DNA of 5,490 bases. Origin: Candidatus Bathyarchaeota archaeon. GTDB lineage: Archaea > Thermoproteota > Bathyarchaeia > Bathyarchaeales > Bathyarchaeaceae. The notes beneath the pieces were generated by a model, which was not told where the DNA came from, did no database searches, and was given only the letters and a program-made list of their open reading frames with translations. The translations under genes and the position numbers were made by a program. Within the stretch, counting starts at the first letter, position 1; each line of letters starts with the position of its first letter. Positions 5,345-5,490 of the stretch are shown here, one piece after another. Location: positions 438,932-444,421 of the forward strand of contig CP070709.1 in assembly GCA_020350305.1 (NCBI GenBank), in the 5' to 3' direction.

Positions 5345-5490
5345 GGCCAGGGCTCATGCCAGCGACTATTACTACTACATCAAAGTTGAGGACCGATTGG
5401 AAGAAGCTCTAGCCGCTGTACTGAACTCAACCCTTATTCAGTTTCTGCTGGAGCTTCTAGGTAGGCAGTACAGCGGCATGCTTCACACCA
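5331..5490 (+). pseudogene. C-terminal fragment of an N6-adenine DNA methyltransferase, cut by the window edge
   Basis: The plus-strand frame reads FLNKARAHASDYYYYIK, then LEEALAAVLNSTLIQFLLEL, then GRQYSGMLHT to the last base. The NKAxAHAS block, an LNST helix and a GRxYxGM motif in this order are characteristic of the part after the catalytic domain in Eco57I-like/type IIG restriction-modification methyltransferases, where the target recognition region begins. The catalytic (D/N)PPY motif is not in the window: the frame is open only back to a TGA at 5280-5282, and recognisable sequence starts near 5331. The 5' part of the gene is therefore missing and replaced by the opposed integrase fragment. 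Whether the fragment continues intact beyond 5490 is unknown. It suggests a former restriction-modification gene on a mobile element. Confidence 0.65.

Overview
The window looks like a mesophilic or moderately thermophilic archaeal chromosome, most likely from the Bathyarchaeota/Thermoproteota side. Three things point there. The intergenic regions carry archaeal TATA boxes (TTTATATAA type) instead of bacterial -35/-10 pairs. The protein families are archaeal in character: a GDYGDRG-type PPP phosphatase, an MptN-like ATP-grasp ligase, and an integrase C-terminus ending in FRKRK. The coiled-coil protein has an N-terminal half that I recall, without a search, from uncultured archaea. The phylum is an inference.

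Layout, in the direction of minus-strand transcription (right to left). At the right edge (about 5331-5490), the C-terminal part of an N6-adenine DNA methyltransferase runs on the plus strand out of the window. It abuts head-to-head the C-terminal third of a tyrosine recombinase (4997-5344, minus). Both lack their N-terminal parts at the same breakpoint, so this is a rearrangement scar. Next comes a control region with a perfect 10-bp inverted repeat overlapping a TATA box, then a 413-residue coiled-coil protein of unknown function (3632-4873). A 393-base gap (3239-3631) holds a strong TATA box, a GC-rich hairpin and two short candidate ORFs. It is followed by a one-domain cupin (2882-3229), a PPP-family serine/threonine phosphatase (1783-2733), a RimK/MptN-like glutamate ligase (822-1718) and finally mobA (71-715).

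mobA, for the molybdenum cofactor guanylyltransferase, is a decayed gene. The frame carries two TGA codons, the first exactly where the family has a conserved Trp, and recognisable MobA sequence continues beyond both. Two signature motifs are also altered (LAGG to LAGD, PCDTPF to PRDTPF). The cupin and the integrase end naturally on TGA, so the codon is a real stop here.

The minus-strand genes are spaced by 60-160 bases or more and most have their own promoter-like signals, so they look like single or loosely coupled units and not one tight operon. The ligase and mobA could both belong to pterin cofactor metabolism, but the sequence does not prove a functional link. I see no CRISPR array, RNA gene, complete insertion sequence or evident new defence system. 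The points most worth a second look are the mobA decay, the integrase/methyltransferase junction, and three palindromes placed at gene starts.
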